Source: Gibbula magus (lineage: Eukaryota > Mollusca > Gastropoda > Trochida > Trochidae). Taken from it: 64,000 nt of DNA. The stretch spans positions 49,032,040 to 49,096,039 of the forward strand of contig OW388293.1 in assembly GCA_936450465.1 (NCBI GenBank), written 5' to 3'. Positions 56,101 through 63,342 of the stretch are shown here, in pieces. Every line of letters starts with the position of its first letter. Position 1 is the stretch's first letter. The position numbers and the translations under genes are program-made. The notes under the pieces were generated by a model. The model did not search any database, was not told where the DNA came from, and saw only the letters and a program-made list of their open reading frames with translations.

Positions 56101-59100
56101 ATATATTAAGACATGTTTAGACTGATACAAACTATTTCGTTGCCTATTTTGTGTTTATTTCAAGTACAGAATATTAATCTAATTAACGATGAGTTAAAGG
56201 CGCTGTAGCACGTTTTTTTGCAAATTTTATTTTTTTCAAATTTCTCATTTATAATGATAGTTTATGTCATTTATATTTACTTTAGAGGGTAAAACATCTT
56301 ATTACACAAACCAATTATCCGTAGTGGTAATAACGGTAATGCGTATACAGCAAATATTGCATGGCGGCCATTTTATTGTGAACACATTTTACTATTTCGA
56401 ATGACAAAAACAATTCCCATGGCTTTACGGAACCATGTACACTCATTTGTAACTTGATTTTCCGAAGAAAGAAGGGTGTTTTGCTATTGTTGACATTATT
56501 TTAAAAATACATTTCATCGACTTATTTTAGCGAAAAAACGTGCTACAGCGCCTTTAATAGTAATGTGAACATTAAGATTATTTTTGTCAATAGCTCCGAT
56601 GACCATATTTCTGCTGCATTTAATATTTCCATTCTTATTTTACTTGAGGGAAATTCACAAATGACTAGTATTCTCTGTGTAATGATGCATCAATGAATGG
56701 TCAGTGTCCCCTGTTAACCCACCTGTATGATCAAGAAGAGAATACAAAATAGGGAATTCTGCTGAGGCGTCGGGATCAGCAACATCAATTTCACCCACAT
56801 ACCCTTCCCTTCGAATAGACTCGTCCACGGAAAATGTGAGACTTGTTTGGACAACTGGTCGCTTGTTGCTAGGCACTTCTATGACAACCATAGTGTCGTC
56901 ATGGAGACTCGGGAACCCTGAATCTCTTGCTTGTATAACCAACTGGTAGACATCTTGAATTGGGTTCCGTAGAAGCGTATCCACCACTGTGACTCTACCT
57001 AATCCAGATGAGAAGAAAGTGCAAATGAAATGTTTAATATTAACGTTAGAGGACAGTTCGTGGTGTTCATAAAATTCAAAGCAATTTACCATTTGGTCAT
57101 TATGTCATTATTGCAAATATAAAATGCATCCCCAATTATACCTTATTGACTCTATCATGTGTTTAGTATGTCAAGTGTATACTCATATCGCAAAGAAACT
57201 TGATTTTAATTATTTTCGCTCAAACGGAAGTCTGTTTTTTTAAACATTCAAAAACGATATGTTCAGGTTTGTCTCGTGTTAAAAGAAACCAGGAATATAC
57301 ATCGTGAACTCAACAATTCCAAATCAGAGTTCACAGGCAACATTCCTGGAAGAAACACAAGTGTGATATAAAGTGTCTCGATATGACATGCTGTGCTAAG
57401 TGTTATTGGAAATCAACAACAGAAATCAGAAATAACAGCATAAACGGGCTATACGTATGATACAAACTGGAGGCTTCTCGTGTTCATGTCGATTACACCG
57501 TCGTTCCTCTACCAAAACTACAACTAATCTTATCAAGCTGCTCCAACGGACTGATCAGACAGTGATCGACAACAAGGAGACTAACACAACTCTTGTAATG
57601 TGAGAGTAACGTCAATGACCCAACAACTTGGGTCGCCACCTCAGTCGACAGACTGGGATCAGATGTCTCTGTTCTGGAGGATTACGTACTTCGCCCGCAT
57701 ATAGAATTCTGACATTTAGACATTGCCATCAGATATTACAGAAGGCAGGTCGCATGCAACAACGTAAACGTTCTGCCAGAACTCCACGCTCTCCTGACTT
57801 CCAGTGTACAAGTTGACAGCAAAACCTCAGATGATAAGAATTCCTCGTCGGTGTTAGACTTGTTTCAGTTTTGATACATGAATTACTGTATAACACAACT
57901 GGGCAAAACTTCATTACCCGATTTGCATTGTATGCAGCTAGTTTAAATGTTAAGTAACTTTCCATATCGGAGTCATTTATAAAGTTTGCATTGAGAGTAG
58001 ACATTTAAAAGTTGCAGTATTTTGCGTATATAACCTCCATAGTGTTCAATTGTAACACGAGTTTCGGTAAATGTGCAATAACATTTTAAGGTTACGATTT
58101 TTTACGAAAAGGGATTATATCCCTGCAAACAAGGTCTCGTTTCACGAATCTCTAAGGTGACATTAAGTCACTAAGGTAGTCATAGTGCAATGTTAAAAGA
58201 TGACACACAGGTCAACCTTAGCCGATAAGAGTCAACCCTCAATTAGAGTTATAACCCAGGATCTCTGGACGGGAGTCTGATAAATTAGGATGTAAGCGAA
58301 ATACTCATTTCACTAAACAAAACTAGCAGAATCAGTCATCCTGAAGCAATGGCGTTATTATAGTTCACCTGTGTTTGCGTCAACCCGGAACTTGCCGACT
58401 CCTCCCTCCGTCAACAGGTACGCCACTCTGCTGTTAATGTCGTCGTTGTCAACGTCGAAAGCTTCAACAACACCGACCAGCGTCCCAACTCTTGCATCGG
58501 GACTGACTGTAAAGTTGTATTTGTCTCTGAAGGAGGGAGCGTTGTCGTTGACATCGATGACGTTGATGGTCAGATTAGCGAAGTTTCTGAGACCGGTGCC
58601 ACCTTCATCAGTTGCCACAATCTAGAATAGTGCAGTTGCTTATAGGCCTACTGAGCGTAACTAGAAACCTGACACTGTTCAAATTTGACCTCACAAATTG
58701 AATACTGGTTGCATGGTATGTAAGGATAGGGAAAACATTTGAGAAGAAATACAGATTGACACGAGTAGATTTCTGGATCACTTTATTGCGTAATACCGCT
58801 TGATGTCACGTGACCCCACAAAACGAACTTCACATTATCAGATCATGGCTTATTTTGAAGTCAATAACGCGTAGGACCGCCTCGTACAGTCACACAACGT
58901 CGTCTCATCGACCGCAGAACTCCCCTGAAGACCCGCACCGGAAGTCGTCGCAATTGGTTGACCAGTTCCTGTCCAAGAGGGTTCTGAGCACACGGGGTGG
59001 GTTCTGTCTGTTGCACATGGGTTCTGAGCTCATAAATTGTCTGTCGGTTGCATCGAAATGCGCGCGCAACTTTCGCAACGGATTGTCCGGCGTGCAGCCT

Positions 59101-62100
59101 ACCCATAGCACGCTCACGTTCTGTATTCGTGAGGCGTGACCTTCAGTCATTAATGTTATTCCGTTAATTTTAATGTGTTTTCCTGTTTACACAGTACACG
59201 TGCGATTTGAGGACATACGCGTTACCTGTGTTGATCATGTGACCCTGTGCACGTAAATATCATGTTTTACGTCCTTGACGTGTAATACGTTAATTTTCGG
59301 TCCACGTTGGCACTGACACGATGACAGAAAGTTTTTTTTTAATTTCAGAAATGAGTTACTTAATAAATTCAAAATAATCTTCATACTGTGTAATGAATCA
59401 TTTCAGTCTGTTGACTATTTTCTTTCAGAAATTGGTACAGCAAAATTTAACATCATGGCAAAGCAATAAGTAATTGTACAACCAAGATAGCATTGACCGT
59501 GTATCCAACTCGTCTCATAGCAGGGTTCCTCACTGTGAACAACATTATTCAAGATTGATAAGGCCAGAGCTTCAGATACTGTAATATTAGAGATGATTCT
59601 TAAGACTTCCAAGTTGAATAATTTAATATGTGAACATATTTAACCTCTCATTCATTGCTTATGATTTCGCATATTTGTTCAACGTAGCCATATCGGACAT
59701 TTCCCATGTCCATGCTTAACCATAGATAATGTTACAGACAACTCAAACAGGATTTATTTTTCACTGTAAAGGTAACAAGACAGCCAGACTAGTCAGGTTT
59801 TATCGAATTGTATGGTCGCGAATATAACTGGTTACTTTGTAGGCCAGTTCAAACTACTTCGTGGTAGATAGTGAACGCAGAGCAAGGAACGTAAGAATCG
59901 CGACTATAGGTACTTCCATACCAGTTGATAAAAGCAAGTTTGGGTGGTCACAGAGAACTGGTGAGATAATATTATAGCCCTGTAATACCAGTCGTGATGA
60001 GTTTTCAGATTTCAGTTACTGAAACCGATTACCATGTACGCAAGTCAATCTTTTATATTACTTTGTGTACGCATTAGACATCAGCTTAATTGAGGATTTA
60101 CGAACATGTAAGCGTACTTGTACGCAATACTTAATAGAACTTAGTTGAATTGAGTTTTTACTAACATTAATGCGTAATTTACGCAAATACGCAGCTTATC
60201 TGTAGCTCTGTAAATTAATAAACCTTATTAATCAATATGGATAAGCCTTTTATTATAATGATACTGTCTTCATAATTTATACTCTTTAAATTGAGATCAA
60301 AATAAGAAACAGATGTTGCATATTTTAAAATTTTCTAATTTGTAAGACAGAGACCAAAAATGTATTGCTTGCGGCGCCACCTTTCAATAATGAGGTACCT
60401 TTTGTACATTTTCTTTGTAAATTAATAGTCAGTATTCATTCGGTCTTATGACCAATGTATCTGGATTTTACCGAGTGTGCGAAACCTACTTTATGTTTGG
60501 TCATTTCGACAGTTAATGCAAAATTAGTAAAATACTCAATTGATTTGATTGAGCGTACAATTCATTTGGTTATTCAAAAGAAATGTTGGATACTCAATTA
60601 AGGTGGACACAAGCGCGTACATTACTCAATCAACCAAAACCTTATCTGTAGCTCTTTGATAAGGATCGTTTCTTAATATGGAGCTCCCCCGGCATGCGCC
60701 AACAAAGAACCCACGAGCAGATTGTCCTCACTGTCATATACATCATCAGTACTGTCCATTGCGTTATCATTCTTCAACGGCTATTGGTTTTCTTTAGCAA
60801 TGATCTCAGTGAGGTAATTCCATTGTGACGCCATCAACAGTATGTCATCTCAGAATAAGTCATCATTTTGTGTCGTCATATGATCGTCAGCTACATATGT
60901 GATATCAAATCACTGTAACCTCAACAACTGATGATGTAATTCCGTTATGATAAATGATACAATAATAATTGTGATCTCAACCATATTTATATCATTTGAT
61001 CTCACGTCATCTTCTTTTGCAGTTGTTGATGATAAATCGTATTTATTAATCGTAGCTTATGAAGATAAATACACTCACAAGCAGATTATAGACACATGTA
61101 GTTTCACAGTCAATGAGAGCATGGTCCCTGACTGAGATCTCATAGGTAGCGCTGTCCACAGTGAAGACGTCACTCCCCTCCCCCTCCAGTGTCAACACGA
61201 TGTCCTGACCGTCCACTGTGTCTCCATCACTCACTGACAGCTCGGGCATCTTGATAATAAAACTGTATGGTAAACTCATTTACATTTATCAGTGTGACGA
61301 ATCTCTATTCAACATGATGTCTGATGCTATTATTTTTTTTGTATATGGTGATTTTTTTTCAATTCAGTACTGATGGACATTTTTGTAGACACATTAATAT
61401 AATTGTGAAAGCTTCGATGATTTACATTCGGTGTAAGTATATACTTCCCTTATTTATTATACCTCCGGCAATACATTTTATGTGCAAAGAAAACGTCCCA
61501 ACATTTTTAAAAATGTGTAAAATGAAAACTTGCTGTCCGAGAAAGTAGATTTTGAATGCATTTGAAAGACACATGTTTTGTAGAAAAGTACTCACAAGTT
61601 CATACATCAGAGTATGATACCTTTATTTGTATGTCTGTTCAAATACACTGCGGGTGCTAAAATCGCCTTTTTAAGATGTTTTTGGTCACAATGTTTGATA
61701 TTAAGGTTTGAAAAATTAAAAAATTATAAATTTTATTCATGTAAGATGTCGTCGACCTAAACAAATTTTGGATTTAAATTTGTTGACACATCATTACTGT
61801 AGGACTTCACACAACAAGCCAAACTCGCTTTTTGATGCTTCTATCTCGTCTTGTTATTAAGGAGATTGCAAAACGACGATTTCTTCAGTTTTGTTCTGAA
61901 GACATGATGTAATGCTGTTTCAGTCGTACTTATCGACCGTAGATTGAACTATTTTGTATGTTGTATAGGAACGTTTCTTTTGCACGCGAGTTTGGTAGTT
62001 TATGAAGATTGATTTTACCCGTTTTGGCAGGGTAAAAAATCACTACATATACTCATAGGTTCATTACATAGATACGCTGCAAAAACGGTCAAATCATTCT

Positions 62101-63342
62101 TCACACAGTACTTACAATGTCTAAAATGAATAATATTCATAGTATCGATCATATTTATAGAATGTCTGAAAACACATCGAGATTTGACCATAATGTATCG
62201 AATCTTGCATGTTTGCAATTTTAAAATGTAATAGGTTGATTTCGTTATTTGAGAATTTAAGTCATTTCACATTCACTAACAATTTTGAGCGGCTTTAAAG
62301 CATCCTGGGCTGATATATTCTCCTCCACCACGGCAGTGTAGGTAGAGTGAGAGAAGACGGGTTTCTCATCATTCACACCGTACACGTGGACAGTCGTTGT
62401 GGTCGTGGCTGTGTGGGAGGGCGTTCCCTCGTCTATCACCAGTACAGGGAACTTGTACGTGTCTCGTCTCTCACTGTCTAGTCTCGAGGTCAGGAGCAGT
62501 ACTCCATTCGTCTCAATCGAGAATGGAACTAAATATTGTAAAATTAAGAGAGAAATGAAAAATTGTCTAATAAGTAGTCAATTGAAAGCTAGAGTTTGTT
62601 CTCAAAAGTACATTCAACAATAAAACCTATTTTAAAGGGACACCGCGTCGATGATAAAAATGAGTTTACTTGTATCTACTTCTGCTGATTAACGTGTCTG
62701 CTAACGAGTTACGCTTCGCTTCACTGTCTTCATGCACTAGTTTTTATTACTTATTACTTCAATTGTCTGAAATTGTGGGTCTATGACTCGTTACCAGACA
62801 CAATATTCAGCACATGTAGATAAATATGATCTCATATTTATCCTCCACGCGGTGTCCCTTTAAACGAATTATAGAAAGAAAATAACAGAAGTAAAAGGGT
62901 TTATTATGAAAAGTGTATGCCATCCCATAACACGGTAACCCTTGCTCTGGGTTGAAATCTTATTTCTTATTTATTTACTGTTGTCTTGTAAATTTTCAAA
63001 CCTGCTACATTATCTGCTATTGGTGTATTTACAAAATACACAGTAACAGTATCTCTCCAGTCTTACCGTCTGTATCCGGCAGTTTATACTGCAAGTGGGA
63101 GGTGTCATTGCTATCAGGGTCCGAGGCTTGGATTCGCCCAATTTCAGCACCCACTGTCTCGTTCTCTCCTACTCGGATCTCAGTGTCACGTGACACAGAG
63201 GGGGCGTGGTTTACGGGTACCCTCACTATAACGACTGAGGAGTCGGATAACTGAGGCTGACCGAAATCCACTGCTCTGACTGTAAGCTGGTACTCATCTC
63301 TATATGGAGACTCTAGAAGGTCCCCTGTTAGGACTATAATAC
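22834..63342 (-). CDS. Giant cadherin-repeat protein built from a repeated four-exon cassette (5'-incomplete)
   Basis: Forty-six exons on the minus strand encode about 3,750 residues with roughly 35 cadherin repeats. Hallmarks recur throughout: DxNDNxP linkers, LDRE-type motifs, DxD pairs and A.D.G.P strands. The exons follow the order A-B-C-D eleven times, then a terminal A-B. Lengths cluster at 267-297, 242-254, 162-174 and 250-265 nt with invariant phases (1-1, 1-0, 0-0, 0-1). Exon D always ends in a GG-GKF-VD--T signature, with small variations. Cadherin repeats form rigid calcium-bound rods on the cell surface or in matrix. Start codon, signal peptide and first repeats lie beyond the right edge. 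No transmembrane segment precedes the stop, so the visible form is predicted to be secreted. I do not recognise a named orthologue; it lacks the EGF/LamG domains of Fat or flamingo types in this part. Confidence 0.95.
24685..27596 (-). CDS. Cadherin cassette 11 (exons A11-D11)
   Basis: Exons: A11 27312-27596, B11 26493-26746, C11 25761-25934, D11 24685-24940. A11 linker is VPVNHPP, then SDLDIPSD; it appears to use a GC donor (ACAG|GCAAGG). B11 has VLDREATSEV and DDVNDNPP. C11 has VDQDATLEN and TIDREFHEAFDLQ, close to a canonical LDRE motif. D11 begins IIARDLHEAS, has ADSNDNSP and ends with a relaxed signature NPLGKFQLDIST. The D11 acceptor is embedded in a 19-bp minisatellite. Confidence 0.9.
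24937..25295. repeat. 19-bp minisatellite copying the D11 splice acceptor
   Basis: About 16-18 tandem copies of the unit ATAATCTACATGAACAACC. The first copy overlaps the start of exon D11: on the minus strand, TTCATGTAG is the acceptor and ATTATC the first codons. Each further unit repeats TTCATGTAG|ATTAT, so the intron holds a ladder of near-identical AG sites. Outer units (25240-25295) are diverged, central units nearly identical. Confidence 0.9.
28226..31108 (-). CDS. Cadherin cassette 10 (exons A10-D10)
   Basis: Exons: A10 30827-31108, B10 30050-30303, C10 29457-29630, D10 28226-28478. A10 has LKREPYRDVF and linker VPMNRAP, then TDPDSAFN. B10 has SVDREEMSRVSFN and NDTNDHAP. C10 has EDKDDTDEN and VIDAEKQQIYNLK; its frame has no long open extension, but splice sites and homology define it clearly. 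D10 has DDVNDNSP and GGHGKFRIDSNT. Confidence 0.9.
31597..33700 (-). CDS. Cadherin cassette 9 (exons A9-D9)
   Basis: Exons: A9 33419-33700, B9 32741-32991, C9 32211-32384, D9 31597-31849. A9 linker is VNLNKPP, then MDPDAEFN. B9 has SELDRESNDHFEVP and IDINDNPP. C9 has TDSDVTEEN and the Cys pair DCEMVCQYDLQ. D9 has EDINDHAP and GGSGKFDVNPET. All four donors and acceptors are canonical GT-AG. Confidence 0.9.
33910..36514 (-). CDS. Cadherin cassette 8 (exons A8-D8)
   Basis: Exons: A8 36233-36514, B8 35577-35818, C8 34560-34733, D8 33910-34162. A8 linker is VPVNSPP, then TDPDMDSN. B8 has RNIDREKNEYFILP and VDVDDHDP; its donor lies in the target-site duplication of a SINE. C8 has SDADSTEQN and LDAEKRSSFNL. 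D8 has EDLNDNIP and GGARGKFDVDPDT, with one residue more than usual between the Gly pair and Gly-Lys. Confidence 0.9.
35076..35112. repeat. (GTAT)n microsatellite
   Basis: About nine perfect copies of the tetranucleotide in cadherin intron B8-C8. Shorter AT dinucleotide tracts lie near 43929-43943, 44528-44553 and 50590-50607. Confidence 0.9.
35294..35566 (+). mobile_element. tRNA-derived SINE at the B8 splice donor
   Basis: The 5' part has pol III promoter-like boxes: GGGATAGCGCAGTGG (A box) and GGTTCGAATCCCGC (B box), closer together than in a normal tRNA. The body ends with AAAGCGGCGTTAAACCCCAA, a tail style seen in metazoan SINEs. A perfect 10-bp target-site duplication, TCCAACTCAC, flanks it at 35284-35293 and 35567-35576. 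The right copy ends at the base before exon B8, so it contains the minus-strand donor GTGAGT. Confidence 0.88.
36071..36180. repeat. 110-bp MITE with TIR CTCCTTTCACAAA
   Basis: Inverted ends CTCCTTTCACAAA and its complement TTTGTGAAAGGAG bound a 110-bp AT-rich stretch with CACTAAGGTTATCTTAAGTC inside. A diverged relative starts at about 58131 (TCGTTTCACGAATCTCTAAGG, then CTTAAAT-like TTAAGTCACTAAGGT). It lies 52 bp from the donor side of exon A8. Confidence 0.75.
36910..39949 (-). CDS. Cadherin cassette 7 (exons A7-D7)
   Basis: Exons: A7 39683-39949, B7 39045-39295, C7 37815-37982, D7 36910-37165. A7 linker is VDLNQPP and is followed by SDPDGRA. At 267 nt it is the shortest A exon. B7 has VLDREQVAHLTLP and LDLNDNNP. 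C7 has HDADPEVDD and LIDSEQHSIYNLT. D7 has DDFNDNAP and GGYGKFQIDSDS. Intron B7-C7 contains the inverted-repeat element at 38330-38850. Confidence 0.9.
38330..38850. repeat. Inverted-repeat element, copy 1 (related to 61620-61995)
   Basis: Ends GAACAAAAGAAACGTCAC and the complement of GAACAAAAGAAAGATCAC bound about 520 bp without coding sequence. The interior, read on the minus strand, matches 61620-61995 on the plus strand at several landmarks: TTTGGTCACAAT, TTTGTTGAC-CATC-TTACT and CTTCTATCTCGT. It sits in cadherin intron B7-C7. Confidence 0.65.
40941..41186. repeat. Long near-perfect palindrome inside the transposon
   Basis: Left arm from TAAACATAATACTAAGCGCG at 40941 and right arm ending with its complement at 41186 match over about 95 bp, including an identical eight-base T/A run. 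A loop of roughly 55 bp carries further CACGTTTA and GTTTAGC motifs. The DNA could fold into a long cruciform or hairpin. Confidence 0.9.
41836..43105 (-). pseudogene. Exon-like coding remnant inside the transposon
   Basis: Three minus-strand segments have splice-like borders. 42927-43105 starts at an ATG (MCIPVAAIFRQHPLVSLHDV..., ends FPERHNYGSNQDFL) with donor AAG|GTAGGT. About 42410-42481 reads WRRSFPDDFCLDKEDVVMEK in phase but meets a stop. 41836-41931 reads VKDAKGNKMQFTNDLP... and ends SLDLIQTF-stop. Spacing and phases suggest a small broken gene carried by the element. I do not recognise the protein. It could be a captured host fragment or an accessory gene of the transposon. Confidence 0.35.
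43370..45902 (-). CDS. Cadherin cassette 6 (exons A6-D6)
   Basis: Exons: A6 45630-45902, B6 44861-45102, C6 44188-44361, D6 43370-43619. A6 linker is VPVNKPL and the DxD pair is lost (QFPTDH), so this is the least canonical A exon. B6 has LLDADTKPVY and GNVNDNAP. C6 has VDSVDA and LDAEQALVYNLT. D6 has KDVNDNAP and GMGKFRINPVT. The D6 donor (CAG|GTACAC) directly abuts the transposon at 40916-43366. Confidence 0.9.
46297..48650 (-). CDS. Cadherin cassette 5 (exons A5-D5)
   Basis: Exons: A5 48381-48650, B5 47838-48085, C5 46903-47076, D5 46297-46549. A5 linker is VPLNTRP, with KDFDDNS after it. B5 has TLDAELKTQYELP and TDVDDNLP. C5 has SVSDDDITAGN and LDAETDPSFNLQ. D5 begins IVAENVQNSS (a possible N-glycosylation site), has EDQNDHAP and ends DGHGKFGVDIDE, a relaxed form of the signature. 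Confidence 0.9.
49161..50903 (-). CDS. Cadherin cassette 4 (exons A4-D4)
   Basis: Exons: A4 50622-50903, B4 50184-50434, C4 49726-49896, D4 49161-49425. A4 linker is VPVNVEP, then VDVDLADRE. B4 has DLDAEIKNFHEL and RDVNDHPP. C4 has HDGDVEGSG and LDADRKQLYNLM, so no Cys pair. D4 has VDVNDNPP and GGMGKFSVDTFS; at 265 nt it is the longest D exon because of extra residues after the linker. The cassette is the most compact, at about 1.7 kb. Confidence 0.9.
51298..53693 (-). CDS. Cadherin cassette 3 (exons A3-D3)
   Basis: Exons: A3 53418-53693, B3 52735-52988, C3 51949-52110, D3 51298-51550. A3 has LTREPLLDKY and linker VPINKRP; the usual DPD is degraded to EDLGG. B3 has HLDAERST and GVNDNVP, missing the first Asp. 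C3 has SDEDGDK and the Cys pair DCERTCSYNLS; at 162 nt it is the shortest C exon. D3 has EDVNEHAP and a variant signature GGYDKFAV, in which the usual Gly before Lys is replaced by Asp. Confidence 0.9.
53735..53959. repeat. MITE with CGCGGTG end, diverged copy
   Basis: Shares the interior landmarks CGTGTCTGCTAACGAGTTACG, CTTCGCTTCACTGTCT, CAATTGTCTGAAATT and TCTCATATTTATCCTC with 62634-62862, in the same orientation. The right end GACGCGGTGTTTCTTTAA is diverged from the cleaner copy. It also contains an internal inverted pair, GTGTCTGCTAACGAGT and ACTCGTTAGCAGACAC. It lies in the intron just upstream of cadherin exon A3. Confidence 0.8.
54162..56998 (-). CDS. Cadherin cassette 2 (exons A2-D2)
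   Basis: Exons: A2 56723-56998, B2 55721-55971, C2 54877-55044, D2 54162-54414. A2 linker is VPSNKRP with ADPDAS after it. B2 has TTLDADTHPQY and VDINDNYP. C2 has TDRDRE and the Cys pair DCEKRCTYDL. D2 has EDINDNPP and GGFGKFEVGFDT. Intron A2-B2 holds the MITE at 56194-56557; intron B2-C2 holds the GC-rich hairpin at 55339-55429. Confidence 0.9.
55339..55429. mobile_element. 91-bp hairpin MITE with 8-bp target-site duplication (hAT-like)
   Basis: Two arms of about 42 bp starting CAACCTGGTTCCCTGGGCCA are almost perfectly complementary around a 3-4 base loop. The inner arm is GC-rich (GCTGCGCTATGCTGCGC). The sequence CTTGCGAC flanks both sides (55331-55338 and 55430-55437). Eight-base duplications are typical of hAT elements; assignment rests on that alone. 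Confidence 0.85.
55510..55635. repeat. Dispersed repeat shared with 17540-17665
   Basis: Contains TTGCAAACTTTCACCGCCA and AACCTCTGTGGGATGAGA in the same order and spacing as the copy in the SH2 gene region. It shows that the two gene regions were seeded by the same element family. Confidence 0.6.
56194..56557. repeat. MITE with TIR AAAGGCGCTGTAGCACG
   Basis: Inverted ends TTAAAGGCGCTGTAGCACGT and ACGTGCTACAGCGCCTTTAA bound about 360 bp of AT-rich sequence. The ends carry TTAA, so a TTAA target-site duplication is possible. It lies in cadherin intron A2-B2; a partial relative starts at 8473. Confidence 0.85.
58369..63342 (-). CDS. Cadherin cassette 1 (exons A1-D1)
   Basis: Exons: A1 63067-63342, B1 62281-62528, C1 61079-61249, D1 58369-58621. 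A1 carries YRDEYQLTVRAVDFGQPQLS, the motif-poor linker VPVNHAP and SDPDSND. B1 has LDSERRD and a weakened linker GVNDEKP. C1 has SVSDGD and a Cys pair in DCETTCVYNLL. D1 has IDVNDNAP and ends GGVGKFRVDANT. This is the most upstream cassette visible and spans about 5 kb because introns 3 and 2 hold several transposon remnants (62634-62862, 61620-61995, 58861-59136). Confidence 0.9.
58861..59136 (-). pseudogene. Internally deleted Tc1/mariner-like transposase
   Basis: The minus-strand frame reads RLTNTERERAMGRLHAGQSV, then VAKVARAFRCNRQTIYEL, a helix-turn-helix like the N-terminal DNA-binding part of Tc1-type transposases. After about 50 residues it passes directly to LVNQLRRLPVRVFRGVLRSM and ends RRRCVTVRGGPTRY-stop, resembling the C-terminus of the same family. 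The catalytic DDE core (some 200 residues) is absent, so it cannot be active by itself. It sits in cadherin intron C1-D1. Confidence 0.75.
61620..61995. repeat. Inverted-repeat element, copy 2 (opposite orientation to 38330-38850)
   Basis: Shares GTATGT-TGTTCAA, GGGTGCTAAAAT, TTTTTGGTCACAAT, TTTGTTGACACATCATTACT and CTTCTATCTCGTC with the reverse strand of 38330-38850. No open frame of note. It lies in the intron between exons B1 and C1. Confidence 0.6.
62634..62862. repeat. MITE with TIR AAAGGGACACCGCG, intact copy
   Basis: Ends TTTAAAGGGACACCGCG and CGCGGTGTCCCTTTAAA are perfect inverted repeats enclosing about 229 bp, with TTAA at both borders. It is the better-preserved sibling of 53735-53959 and lies in the intron between exons A1 and B1. 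Confidence 0.87.

Noticed and set aside
58905..59150. Second minus-strand frame over the transposase relic
   Set aside because: Alternative frame of the same DNA; only the 58861-59136 frame shows the helix-turn-helix and C-terminal similarity.
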